64,000 nucleotides of DNA from Sphingobacteriales bacterium TSM_CSM (lineage in GTDB: Bacteria; Bacteroidota; Bacteroidia; Chitinophagales; UBA2359): NCBI GenBank assembly GCA_002212725.1, contig MTCR01000143.1, forward strand, positions 1 through 64,000, in the 5' to 3' direction. Each line of letters opens with the position of its first letter. The first letter of the stretch is position 1. The translations under genes and the position numbers were made by a program. Shown in pieces: positions 35,982 through 44,282 of the stretch. The notes under the pieces were generated by a model. It did not search any database. It was given only the letters and a program-made list of their open reading frames with translations, and was not told the DNA's origin.

Positions 35982-36686
35982 ATGAATAACAAAAACATAC
36001 TTATTGTGGGGGCAAGTTCGGGTATAGGGCTTGCACTGGCAACACAGGTAAAACAAGCAGGGGCAAATTTGTTTACCGTTTCAAGAACAAGCAACGCCTT
36101 TCTAACCCGCGAAAGTGCGCAACACTGGGTTGCAGATGTTACCCAAAACGCGGTGTTTCAGCCGCTGCCCAATGAGTTGCACGGTGTTGTTTACTGCCCC
36201 GGCAGCATTACCCTTAAACCCTTTCACCGGCTTACCGACACCGAAATAAGGGCAGATTTTGAGCTGAATGTATGGGGTGCGGTAAAAGTATTACAGTCTG
36301 TTTACCCCAATTTAAAGCGCAGCGGGGGCAGTGTGGTATTGTTTAGTACCGTAGCAGCAGGTATGGGTATGGGTTACCATGCTTCTGTGGCCATGGCCAA
36401 AAGTGCCCTGGAGGGGTTGGCTAAATCGCTGGCTGCCGAGTGGGCAGCACACAACATAAGGGTAAATGTAATTGCTCCGTCGCTTACCGATACCCCTTTG
36501 GCAGCCTCCTTGCTTTCATCGCCCGAAAAACGGGAGGCGGCAGCTAAAAGACACCCGCTTGGCCGGGTAGGAATGCCCGAAGATATGGCCGCAGCAGCCG
36601 TGTTTTTGCTTTCCGGTGCATCGGGCTGGATAACCGGTCAGGTGCTGCATGTTGACGGCGGCATGTCATCGGTTAAAATGCTGTAG
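35982..36686 (+). CDS. Short-chain dehydrogenase/reductase (atypical active site)
   Basis: 234 residues with a Rossmann GASSGIG motif (10-16), a VYCPGSI segment in place of NNAG, a FSTVAAG serine strand and the C-terminal IRVNVIAPSLTDTPLA and ITGQVLHVDGG. The usual Y-x(3)-K is not there: the stretch reads YHASVAMAK, so aligning the Lys puts Val where the catalytic Tyr should be. A subgroup of SDRs with HASxAxAK shows the same change. It follows folE by 7 nt, so a role in pterin metabolism (for example a sepiapterin- or dihydropteridine-type reductase) is possible but only inferred. Confidence 0.85.
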   Translation: MNNKNILIVGASSGIGLALATQVKQAGANLFTVSRTSNAFLTRESAQHWVADVTQNAVFQPLPNELHGVVYCPGSITLKPFHRLTDTEIRADFELNVWGAVKVLQSVYPNLKRSGGSVVLFSTVAAGMGMGYHASVAMAKSALEGLAKSLAAEWAAHNIRVNVIAPSLTDTPLAASLLSSPEKREAAAKRHPLGRVGMPEDMAAAAVFLLSGASGWITGQVLHVDGGMSSVKML

Positions 36687-36697
36687 TTGGAGCCGGT

Positions 36698-37063
36698 ATG
36701 GCCCGAATGCAGAAAAGACAGCCGGCATACGGACAGTTAAAATCATTTTGTTTTACTGATATGGGGCAAAACAATACAACCTGTAACCATTTAACCAACC
36801 AAGACATTGACCGCATTATTGAAATGGCATGGGAAGACCGCACCCCTTTTGAAGCCATAAAAGAACAATACGGCCTGTCGGAAGCCATGGTTATAGCCCT
36901 TATGCGCCGCCAACTGAAACGAAGCAGTTTTAACCTTTGGCGCAAACGGGTAAACAGTGGCGTTAGCCACAAACATTTACGGCTGCGCAACCCCCGGATA
37001 AACCGGTTTAAATGTACCCGGCAGCGCGCCATTACCCTTAACAAAATAAGCAAAAGACCGTAG
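36698..37063 (+). CDS. TIGR03643 family protein
   Basis: 121 residues in the longest frame; ATG at 36761 (MGQNNTT) would give a 100-residue product that matches the family better. The core is [36 protein letters not shown] and [13 protein letters not shown], all typical of TIGR03643. It is a small helical, basic, likely nucleic-acid-binding protein of unknown role. In many genomes the family lies beside DUF2256 and cryptochrome/photolyase genes; DUF2256 is present here but no photolyase is in the window. Confidence 0.8.
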   Translation: MARMQKRQPAYGQLKSFCFTDMGQNNTTCNHLTNQDIDRIIEMAWEDRTPFEAIKEQYGLSEAMVIALMRRQLKRSSFNLWRKRVNSGVSHKHLRLRNPRINRFKCTRQRAITLNKISKRP

Positions 37064-37064
37064 C

Positions 37065-37226
37065 ATGGCCAATACTGCTTACCACAAAGCCAATTTACCC
37101 CAAAAAATATGTGCAACCTGCAACCGGCCCTTTATGTGGCGCAAAAAATGGGAAACAGTTTGGAGCGAGGTAAAATATTGCAGCCAAAAATGCCGTATGC
37201 ATAAAAACAGGTCAACTGTCAGATAA
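37065..37226 (+). CDS. DUF2256 small zinc-ribbon-like protein
   Basis: 53 residues. ATG at 37065 follows the TIGR03643 stop by one base, which implies coupled expression. The protein has two CxxC-like pairs (Cys16/Cys19 in ICATCNRPF; Cys39/Cys43 in YCSQKC) around [14 protein letters not shown]. This is the full DUF2256 pattern. It probably binds one zinc ion. Function unknown; partner of the preceding gene by context. Confidence 0.8.
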   Translation: MANTAYHKANLPQKICATCNRPFMWRKKWETVWSEVKYCSQKCRMHKNRSTVR

Positions 37227-37288
37227 CCATACGCCTTGCAGCAGAACCAGGCAGGTACTGAGTAATTGAACCTGTTTAATGGCTTCTG

Positions 37289-39031
37289 TTACTTTTCGGG
37301 TTCAAAATACACCTCGCGCAAAACACGGTACTCCATGGCATTTTGGGGCAGATTGCGCACGTAGGGCTGTAAGAGTCGCTGGTCTTTATCGTAGTAGAGA
37401 GGTAGAATGGCGGCATCGTCTAAGGCAACCTGGTCGGCTTTCAGATAAAGTTCGTTGCGTTTGGTTTCGTCGGTAGTGCGCAGTCCTTCTTCAAAAAGGC
37501 GGTCAAATTCTGGGTTTTTGTAGCGGGTGGTATTGAGGTAGGTTTTTTCGTTGGGGTTTTCGGGCAGAGTTCTGCTTGAAAGCAGGGAGAGGAAGTTTTC
37601 GGGGTCGGGGTAATCGGCAATCCATGCAAAGCGCCAGAAATCAACCTTAGCGCTTTCTACGGTTTCGAGGTGTTGAGGCCAGGGCATTTGCACAATTTTT
37701 ACCTGCACATTGAGGTTTTCCTGCAGCATTTTTTGCAGCACTTCGGCCACCTGTTCGTTGCGTTTTCCGCCGCTGTTAATTTGCAGGGTTATGGGGGGCA
37801 GTTCTTTGGCATTTGGGTAGCCGGCTTCTGCCAGCAATTGGCGGGCTTTTTCGGGGTTAAAGTCATAGCCGCGCAAAGCTTTGCTGTTGTATTTGGTAAA
37901 AGCCGGCGGCACAATGCCGTAAAAAGCCGGTACGGCAGCGCCTTTAATGGTATAGTCAACCAGTTTTTGGCGGTCAATGGCATAGCAAAAAGCCTGGCGC
38001 AGTTTTTTATTGTTAAAAATTTTACCACTATTTAAAAAGCCGTAATATTGAATGGTAAGCGAGGGCGTGGTTTGGTATATGAATTTGGCATACTCGCCTT
38101 TGAGGTTGCCGGAGGCATCTGCCACCTCATCGGCCACTTCCAGCGGAAGGCGGTATTTAAGGTCAAACTTGCCGTCTTTAAACTCGCGCAACCAGGTCAT
38201 TTCGTCTTTAATAAACATAACCTTAACCCCGTCTAAGTAGGGGAGTTGGTTGCCGTTTTTGTCTTTACCCCAGTAGTTGGGGTTGCGCAGCAGCACTACG
38301 GTTTCGTTTTCGCGCAGGGTTTTAAGGTAGAAGGGGCCGGTTCCAACGGTGTTTTGGCGCATTTCGGTGCCGTATTTTTCTACGGCTTCTTTGGGGTAAA
38401 TGTAACCAAACTGCATGGCCAACACATACAAAAAGCTGCTGAACGGTTTTTGGAGGGTAATTTGCAGGGTAGTGTCGTTTAGTACTTGTATGCCCTGCAC
38501 ACCACCTTCGGGCAGGGAGCCTTTACGGCTGCTTTCGTAGTAGGCATCGGCGCCGGCAATGCGGCCGCGCACAAAATCGTAGCCTTTGTTATTTACATCA
38601 TGTGCGCAAAGGCGGTCGAGGCAGTATTTTACATCTTGTACGGTCAATTCGCGCCCTTTGCCCTCTGCAAAGCAGGCATTATCATGAAATTTAACCCCTT
38701 TGCGAATGTTAAAGGTATAAACCGTAGCCGACGGGTCAATTGTCCATCGGGTTGCCAGAGAAGGCTCAACGCTTAAATCGGCTTGGTTAAGGCGCACCAG
38801 CCCTTCGTAAATTTGGTTGGCAATGCGGTGTCCAACCACTTCGCCAATATTAAGCGGGTAAAGTGTTTGGAAATATTCGGTTTCATTTACCTTAAAAGTG
38901 CCGCCGTAATAAACGTTACCCGGGGCTTCTTTAAAGTTGCCCGATGTAGAAGTGTTTTGGTTGCCGTTACCGCAGGCGGTAAGCAGTACAGCCACAAAGG
39001 CGGTAAAAAGGAGCAGAAAAAGATGGCGCAT
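37289..39031 (-). CDS. ABC transporter substrate-binding lipoprotein (family 5, peptide/solute type)
   Basis: About 580 residues from MRHLFLLLFTAFVAVLL at 39031, with lipobox LLTAC. The family-5 fold is clear: TLYPLNIGEVVGHRIANQIYEG near the start, the IRKGVKFHDN motif, a RQAFCYAIDRQKLVDYT segment, and AWIADYPDPENFLSLL towards the end. Proteins of this family bind oligopeptides, nickel or other solutes for an ABC importer. No permease or ATPase gene is adjacent, so the partner is elsewhere or it works alone. Its 3' end faces the DUF2256 gene. Confidence 0.9.
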   Translation of the reverse strand: MRHLFLLLFTAFVAVLLTACGNGNQNTSTSGNFKEAPGNVYYGGTFKVNETEYFQTLYPLNIGEVVGHRIANQIYEGLVRLNQADLSVEPSLATRWTIDPSATVYTFNIRKGVKFHDNACFAEGKGRELTVQDVKYCLDRLCAHDVNNKGYDFVRGRIAGADAYYESSRKGSLPEGGVQGIQVLNDTTLQITLQKPFSSFLYVLAMQFGYIYPKEAVEKYGTEMRQNTVGTGPFYLKTLRENETVVLLRNPNYWGKDKNGNQLPYLDGVKVMFIKDEMTWLREFKDGKFDLKYRLPLEVADEVADASGNLKGEYAKFIYQTTPSLTIQYYGFLNSGKIFNNKKLRQAFCYAIDRQKLVDYTIKGAAVPAFYGIVPPAFTKYNSKALRGYDFNPEKARQLLAEAGYPNAKELPPITLQINSGGKRNEQVAEVLQKMLQENLNVQVKIVQMPWPQHLETVESAKVDFWRFAWIADYPDPENFLSLLSSRTLPENPNEKTYLNTTRYKNPEFDRLFEEGLRTTDETKRNELYLKADQVALDDAAILPLYYDKDQRLLQPYVRNLPQNAMEYRVLREVYFEPEK

Positions 39032-39404
39032 GGATAGTTTTGGTTTAACTGGTAACAACACTCCAAAGAATGTTTATTTTTTGCTAATTTGTACTTATTT
39101 AGGTTGTACCTTTGTTGGTGATGTTCTTAACTGAATTCCTTTCACTTTACCGCAAAGAACGCAAAGTTTTGCGCAAAGTTCGGCAAAGTTTATTTTTACT
39201 CTTTGGTCAATACTTCAAATCAGTAAACAACAAGAAAAAATGCCGGAATTTGCAGATGGTACCTAAATAGTTACGCTAATTTTTGGCTAAGGTAAGGAGT
39301 ATTTTGGGTATTTTTACCCAATTTGTGCCCGTATTTAATCCTGTAGCGGTTTTATACACTGTAAACCCCCTTGAGCAGTAACCCCATAAAGCATTGTTAT
39401 TGTT
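39032..39404. other. Divergent intergenic region holding repeat copy 2
   Basis: About 370 bp between the SBP gene and the Ppx/GppA gene. Nearly half is the dispersed repeat 39091-39262. Nothing else recognisable is present. Confidence 0.5.
39091..39262 (-). repeat. Dispersed repeat, copy 2 (about 172 bp, inverted)
   Basis: Reverse-complement copy of 20956-21105. It starts GTACTTATTTAGG and ends CAGATGGTAC on plus. It is about 20 bp longer than copy 1 because of extra units in a motif of the type GCAAAGTT (TTTACCGCAAAGAACGCAAAG). It has short terminal inverted repeats and no coding potential. Confidence 0.75.
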
Positions 39405-40385
39405 ATGCAAAAAACAAAAAGAAGAACCATTGCCGTATTGGATTTAGGCACCAATACTTTCAGAATATTGCTGGCGCAGCCCCACGGCAAATATTTGTTT
39501 AAGGCGCTACACGAAGAAAAGGTGTATGTAAGGCTGGCCAAAACCGGCATTGATTACATAGGCGAGGCTGCCTACCGGCGGGCATTGGATGCCATGGAGC
39601 GATTTGAAAAAATTATTAATAAACAAAACGTTTCTGAGGTGTATGCTTTTGCTACCGAAGGCATGCGCCGGGCCTCTAACAGCGAGCAGTTAATTGCCGA
39701 GGTGAAAGACCGGTATGGCATTTCCATACGGCGCATTTCGGGCGATATGGAGGCTACCTTTATTTATCATGGCGTGCAGCAGGTGTTTGACCTTGGCACC
39801 CGCCCGCATTTGCTTATGGATATTGGCGGCGGCAGTACCGAGTTTATTATTGCCAATGCCACCCAAATTTTCTGGAAACAGAGTTTTGCCATTGGCGGCA
39901 CGGTGCTTAAACAGCAGTTTCACCAACAAGAACCCCTTAGCCCGCAAGATGTAACAACCCTCACCAATTATCTGGAACAAGTGTTGCAACCCTTTTGGAA
40001 GGCCGCCAAAAAGTATGCGCCTATTAACACTTTGGTGGGCACATCGGGCACATTCAGCAGCATTAACAAAATGGCGGCCGCCGCCGCTTCGCTTACCCTT
40101 TCGCCCGAACAACATATTTACCCCATTCAGCTTACTACCGCAAATGCCCTTGCAGAACACCTCTTGCACACCACGCTGGAAGAAAGACTGTCGGTTCCCG
40201 GCCTGGAACCCGAACGGGCCGAACTTATTTCGGTTGCCTTTATACTGGTGCAATTAGTGTTGCAACGGTTGCATATATCGCACCTGTTTTATTCTTCCTA
40301 TGCCATTAAAGAGGGTATTTTGTGGTATGTATTTAAACATCCCAAACTGATGGAAGACGAAGGCCTGAGTTTTCATACCGACTGA
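39405..40385 (+). CDS. Ppx/GppA phosphatase family protein
   Basis: 326 residues, a single Ppx/GppA actin-like ATPase domain without the C-terminal HD part of long exopolyphosphatases. Motifs: VLDLGTNTFRILLAQ (phosphate 1), YAFATEGMRRASNS, RISGDMEATFIYHGV, LLMDIGGGSTEFIIAN (phosphate 2) and GTSGTFSSINKMAA. The family splits inorganic polyphosphate or converts pppGpp to ppGpp. Short stand-alone forms like this one are common in Bacteroidota; which substrate is used cannot be told from sequence. Confidence 0.9.
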   Translation: MQKTKRRTIAVLDLGTNTFRILLAQPHGKYLFKALHEEKVYVRLAKTGIDYIGEAAYRRALDAMERFEKIINKQNVSEVYAFATEGMRRASNSEQLIAEVKDRYGISIRRISGDMEATFIYHGVQQVFDLGTRPHLLMDIGGGSTEFIIANATQIFWKQSFAIGGTVLKQQFHQQEPLSPQDVTTLTNYLEQVLQPFWKAAKKYAPINTLVGTSGTFSSINKMAAAAASLTLSPEQHIYPIQLTTANALAEHLLHTTLEERLSVPGLEPERAELISVAFILVQLVLQRLHISHLFYSSYAIKEGILWYVFKHPKLMEDEGLSFHTD

Positions 40386-40631
40386 TGGAACACAACCGGC
40401 AAATGTCTGCTTAAACACAACCTGTTGCCCGATGCCCAAAGGCGCAAAACGCCGGTCGGCAACAAATAAGTTGGAAGGGGTAAACCTTTTTACCTTTATA
40501 CTTTGTTAAACATTAACGTCTGCAAACAGCAGCGCATTAACTTTATACCCAATGTGCAAAAGAATTTTTAAACACATTGCACACCAATAAAGCGGTTAAT
40601 TTTTTGCCCCTGCCGGGGTTTAACTTTTACC

Positions 40632-41195
40632 ATGCAACTAACCCGAAAAACATTTTTCTTTCTTTCGTGCATTACCTTGTTTGGGTTTTCGCTCCTGGGA
40701 GTTGGTATTATCTGGCTGTTTTCGGCAACACCGCTCACAGAGTTGCTGCACCGAACCCCCATGCACTGGCAGTTGCTTTTTGGCACAGGTTACGGGCTTG
40801 CCTTCGGGCTGATAGCCCTTTCGGTGGTAGAATCGGAAGAACTGGAAGGTATTACCGATTACCTGAGCCAGATGATACAAAGTTCCAACCTCCGGCTTAT
40901 TGATGTACTGTTTGCATCGGTATGCGCCGGTATAGGCGAGGAAATCATGTTCAGGGGTGCCATTCAGCCGTTTTTGGGCATTTGGATTACCGCTATTATT
41001 TTTATTGCCATACACGGCTACCTCTCGCTCGAAGACTTGGGGGTGTTTTTTTACGGCGTGCTTATGGTGGTTATGAGCGCCGGCCTGGGTTACCTTACCA
41101 ACTGGCTGGGTATTGCCGCCGCTATGGCCGGACATGCCGTGTTTGATGTAGTAATATTTGTGCATTTGCTCCGATACCGGCAGCCTCAAACCTAA
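40632..41195 (+). CDS. CPBP family intramembrane metalloprotease
   Basis: 187 residues with about five membrane segments. The Abi/CPBP motifs are visible: GEEIMFRG (Glu103, Glu104, Arg108), FIAIHG (His128), and MAGHAVFDVV (His168, Asp172). In eukaryotes the fold processes CAAX proteins; in bacteria members serve in maturation or immunity of peptides, mostly untested. The acyltransferase gene begins 12 nt downstream. Confidence 0.88.
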   Translation: MQLTRKTFFFLSCITLFGFSLLGVGIIWLFSATPLTELLHRTPMHWQLLFGTGYGLAFGLIALSVVESEELEGITDYLSQMIQSSNLRLIDVLFASVCAGIGEEIMFRGAIQPFLGIWITAIIFIAIHGYLSLEDLGVFFYGVLMVVMSAGLGYLTNWLGIAAAMAGHAVFDVVIFVHLLRYRQPQT

Positions 41196-41206
41196 CTAAC
41201 CTCCAC

Positions 41207-42127
41207 ATGCAGCCCATACGCTACCTGCACAACCGCCAGATTGACCTTGAAAAATGGGATAATTGCATTGTAAATGCGGCAAATTGCCTGCCCTACGCCT
41301 TTAGCTGGTATCTTGATATTGTTTCGCCCGAATGGGAAGCACTGGTAGCCGGTAACTACGAAGCAGTAATGCCCCTTACCCGAAAAACCAAATATGCCAT
41401 TGCTTATTTACACAAACCTTTGTGGGCGCAGCAACTGGGTGTGTTTTCGGGGGGTTTGCCTACCGCTGCAACGGTAAACAATTTTCTGCACGCCATTCCG
41501 GACTGTTTCAGGCTGGTGCAATACACCCTCAACGAAGCCAACGGAACGCAAATAACCGCGCTTCCGTACATAGCGCGGGTAAACCACCTGCTGCCCCTTA
41601 ACCAACCCTACTCCCTGTTATACCGCGCCTTTAACCAAAATACCCGCCGAAGTCTTAAAAAAGCTTTTCAGCAACCCTACACCCTGCATACCCAAATTGC
41701 CCCTGCCGAAATTATTGCGCTGTACCGCAGCACGGCAGGTAAAAAACTGCCGCAGATACAACCGCAGCACTACCTGCAAATAGAACGCATTATGTACCAA
41801 AGTATGCACCATGGCGCAGGTGTCTTGTACGGCATATATAACCAGGCAAACCAACTGCACGCCGCCGCCTTTTTTTTGCACGCAGGCAGCCGAATTATTA
41901 ACCTGTTTCCGGCCACCTCAGACGAAGGGCGCACCGGCGGCGCCATGTTTTTGTTGCTCAACCACGTAATACAGCAACATGCCGGAACCCACACCCTGCT
42001 CGATTTTGAAGGATCCACAAGCCCTTCGGTATCGCAATTTTACCGCGGTTTTGGGGCAATGCCCGTTGCCTACTGCCAGGTGCAGCGCAACACCCTGCCC
42101 TTGCCCTTTAAGTGGTTAAAAAAATAA
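41207..42127 (+). CDS. GNAT/FemAB-like acyltransferase
   Basis: 306 residues, no signal or membrane segment. It looks like a double GNAT fold of the FemAB type: YAFSWYLDIVSPEWEALV near the start, RRSLKKAFQQ at the linker, GVLYGIYNQANQLHAAAFFL, then LDFEGSTSPSVSQFYRGFGA at the end. Related Bacteroidota proteins are annotated as GNAT family N-acetyltransferases. FemAB relatives add amino acids to peptidoglycan or other targets; the substrate here is not known. Start 12 nt after the CPBP protease; likely one transcript. Confidence 0.7.
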   Translation: MQPIRYLHNRQIDLEKWDNCIVNAANCLPYAFSWYLDIVSPEWEALVAGNYEAVMPLTRKTKYAIAYLHKPLWAQQLGVFSGGLPTAATVNNFLHAIPDCFRLVQYTLNEANGTQITALPYIARVNHLLPLNQPYSLLYRAFNQNTRRSLKKAFQQPYTLHTQIAPAEIIALYRSTAGKKLPQIQPQHYLQIERIMYQSMHHGAGVLYGIYNQANQLHAAAFFLHAGSRIINLFPATSDEGRTGGAMFLLLNHVIQQHAGTHTLLDFEGSTSPSVSQFYRGFGAMPVAYCQVQRNTLPLPFKWLKK

Positions 42128-42193
42128 AGCACCTTTGTATTTTGTAACCACCTTTGCAGTAATTTTAAGGCATTAAAACACTACACCAATTTT

Positions 42194-43000
42194 ATGCAAC
42201 CTCCTTTTACCTTGCAGGTGCGCACAACCCTTGCCGCCTGCAAAAAAACGGTTTCGTTTATTCAACACAACCGCCTGTGGCAAAATTTCGGGCAAATAAA
42301 ATGGATAGCCCGCATAGTAACCGCGGCAGGTATTTTGCTGGCGCTTCAATTTATTAAGGCATTTGAGTTCTGGAAATTTACCCCATTTAACCCCAATGCC
42401 CTTGCCAATGCCGGCGCCAACCTTTCTCATATTGGCAGCAACCTGTATCAACAGGTGGCAGATATGTATTCGGGTAGCTACAAATATATAGTACTCATTT
42501 GTATGCAGGCGCTTATCGGGCATTTTGGCGGAAAAACCTCATATATTTTAAGCAAAATACCCTATGAACCCACTTTTAAAAACTATTTGCACGACCAATG
42601 GCGCATTATAAAAGTGAGTGGCTTAAGCTGGGTAAGCGAAATTTTTTACGGCGCCATTGCCGGCGCTCTGTTGGGAATTGTGCAGCTAACCCTGCTTGAA
42701 CAACCGGTTAACCTGCTTATACAATGTTACCTGCTGGGTTTTACCATTGCCGATGTATATTGCGCCCACAACGGCATGAGCATTATGCAAAGCTACCGTT
42801 TTGTAAAAGGGTATGCGCCGGTTTTGGTTATTGTGGGCGCGGTTTATTACCTGCTGCTGTTAATACCGGTGGTGGGCGCCCCTGCAGGCGCCATTTTCTG
42901 CACCGTGGCGTTGCTGCTGACAATGAACCGCCTTGTTGCCCCTAATCCGGAGCTGCCAACCGCACCAATTACGCCAAATAACCTGCCCCATGAACAATAA
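42194..43000 (+). CDS. EI24-like multipass membrane protein
   Basis: 268 residues with about six hydrophobic segments (for example IARIVTAAGILLALQFIKAF, EIFYGAIAGALLGIVQLTLL and VLVIVGAVYYLLLLIPVVGA). The end (AHNGMSIMQSYRFVKGYAPV, IPVVGAPAGAIFCTVALLL) resembles the EI24/CysZ-like family, in which an Arg-rich loop precedes a P-V-x-G/N segment. The assignment is tentative. It overlaps the downstream methylase start by 11 nt. Confidence 0.5.
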   Translation: MQPPFTLQVRTTLAACKKTVSFIQHNRLWQNFGQIKWIARIVTAAGILLALQFIKAFEFWKFTPFNPNALANAGANLSHIGSNLYQQVADMYSGSYKYIVLICMQALIGHFGGKTSYILSKIPYEPTFKNYLHDQWRIIKVSGLSWVSEIFYGAIAGALLGIVQLTLLEQPVNLLIQCYLLGFTIADVYCAHNGMSIMQSYRFVKGYAPVLVIVGAVYYLLLLIPVVGAPAGAIFCTVALLLTMNRLVAPNPELPTAPITPNNLPHEQ

Positions 43001-43724
43001 TCCCCATGCCTCCAAAGGCAAACTGTACCTTATACCCAACCTGTTAGGGGGCAATAACCTGCAAACCATACCCGCTTATGTGCAGCAACTGGTACAGCAA
43101 ATTGAGGTATTTATTGTTGAAAACACCAAAGAAGCCCGCCGGTATCTGGTAAAACTGGGCATGAACAGCAACGGAAAATCGGTTAACCGGCTTACGTTTT
43201 TGGAACTGGATAAACATACTTCCGAAGACCGGTTTACGGCATACCTGCAGCCTGCCGATGATGGTAAAGATATTGGCCTTATTTCCGATGCAGGTTGCCC
43301 CGCCGTGGCCGACCCCGGCAGCCTTATTGTGCGCCGGGCACACGAAAAAAATATAGAAGTAGTACCTTTGGTGGGGCCTTCTTCCCTGTTGCTGGCGCTT
43401 ATGGCATCGGGGTTAAACGGGCAGCAGTTTGCCTTTTCGGGCTATTTGCCTATTGAATCGGCTAAAAAAACGCAGCACATCAAAAAATTGGAGCAACTGG
43501 TATGGCGCGAAAACCAAACCCAAATTTTTATTGAAACGCCTTACCGAAACCAAACGCTTTTTGCCGACATCCTTAAAACCTGCCACCCCGATTTGCGCTT
43601 GTGCGTAGCAGCCAACCTTACCCTGCCCGGACAATACATTGCAACTCACACCATTGGCAAATGGAAAAACCTGCCACCGCCCGAATTGCACAAAATTCCG
43701 GCAGTTTTTTTGATTGGAAAATAA
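42990..43724 (+). CDS. RsmI-like tetrapyrrole-methylase-family SAM methyltransferase
   Basis: About 244 residues from ATG at 42990 (MNNNPHASKGKLYLIPN), which overlaps the preceding gene by 11 nt; the longer frame from 42933 lies wholly inside that gene. Family marks: LYLIPNLLGG, IGLISDAGCPAVADPGS (SAM/16S rRNA methylase core), VVPLVGPSSLLLALMASGLNGQQFAFSGYLP and IFIETPYRNQ. RsmI 2'-O-methylates C1402 of 16S rRNA. This is the shorter Bacteroidota form, so the same target is inferred, not shown. Confidence 0.85.
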   Translation: MNNNPHASKGKLYLIPNLLGGNNLQTIPAYVQQLVQQIEVFIVENTKEARRYLVKLGMNSNGKSVNRLTFLELDKHTSEDRFTAYLQPADDGKDIGLISDAGCPAVADPGSLIVRRAHEKNIEVVPLVGPSSLLLALMASGLNGQQFAFSGYLPIESAKKTQHIKKLEQLVWRENQTQIFIETPYRNQTLFADILKTCHPDLRLCVAANLTLPGQYIATHTIGKWKNLPPPELHKIPAVFLIGK

Positions 43725-43737
43725 AAGAAACCGGCTA

Positions 43738-43782
43738 AACTATAAAAATAGTTGCAAAACTAAGAAAATAGTTGTAAGTTTG
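43738..43782 (+). promoter_or_regulatory. Promoter with tandem dyads before the BlaI-M56 operon (candidate BlaI operator)
   Basis: Two similar dyads, AACTATAAAAATAGTT (43738-43753, perfect 6-4-6 palindrome) and AACTAAGAAAATAGTT (43758-43773), sit 20 bp apart. TTG at 43752-43754 and TAAGTTTG at 43775-43782 form a Bacteroidota promoter with 20-nt spacing, so the dyads overlap the -33 element and spacer. Autorepression by the BlaI-type protein encoded next is likely by analogy. Confidence 0.6.
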
Positions 43783-43884
43783 CATCGGTTGATGCACTAC
43801 CGGCATTTAGTACAAGAGGGTCTGGCATTGCCGTTTAAACTTTTACAGTAATTAATTATGCGTTTTTACTCAACATTTTAACAA

Positions 43885-44253
43885 ATGAGCAAGTTATTAA
43901 CACCACTGGAGCTAAAGGTAATGAACATTTTGTGGAAACTGGAAAAGGCCTTTGTAAATGATATTCTGGAAGGCTGGAATGAAGAACCCAAACCGGCCTA
44001 CAACACCATATCCACCACCATTCGCATTCTGGAAGAAAAAGGATTTATAGCCCATAAAGCATTTGGGCGCACACACCGGTACTTTCCGGTAATTAACCAG
44101 CCCGATTACCAGAAAAACCTGGTGACCAATATTATTCAAAATGCGTTTTCGGGTTCGTTGTCTTCTTTGGTATCGGCCATTGTAGATAATGAGCAAATAA
44201 GCGATGCCGAAATAGCCGAAATACAGGAGCTTATAAACAAAAGCAGGCAGTAA
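43885..44253 (+). CDS. BlaI/MecI/CopY family transcriptional repressor
   Basis: 122 residues, normal for the family. The N-terminal winged helix is clear: LTPLELKVMNILWKLEKAFV, YNTISTTIRILEEKGFIAH and AFGRTHRYFPVI; a helical C-terminal dimerisation part follows. In beta-lactam and methicillin systems BlaI is cleaved after the M56 sensor is triggered. Here the M56 gene begins 29 nt downstream, and the promoter carries dyads. The controlled genes beyond the operon are unknown; no beta-lactamase is close by. Confidence 0.93.
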   Translation: MSKLLTPLELKVMNILWKLEKAFVNDILEGWNEEPKPAYNTISTTIRILEEKGFIAHKAFGRTHRYFPVINQPDYQKNLVTNIIQNAFSGSLSSLVSAIVDNEQISDAEIAEIQELINKSRQ

Positions 44254-44282
44254 ATTACTCTTACAGCACTTAACCAAAGGCA

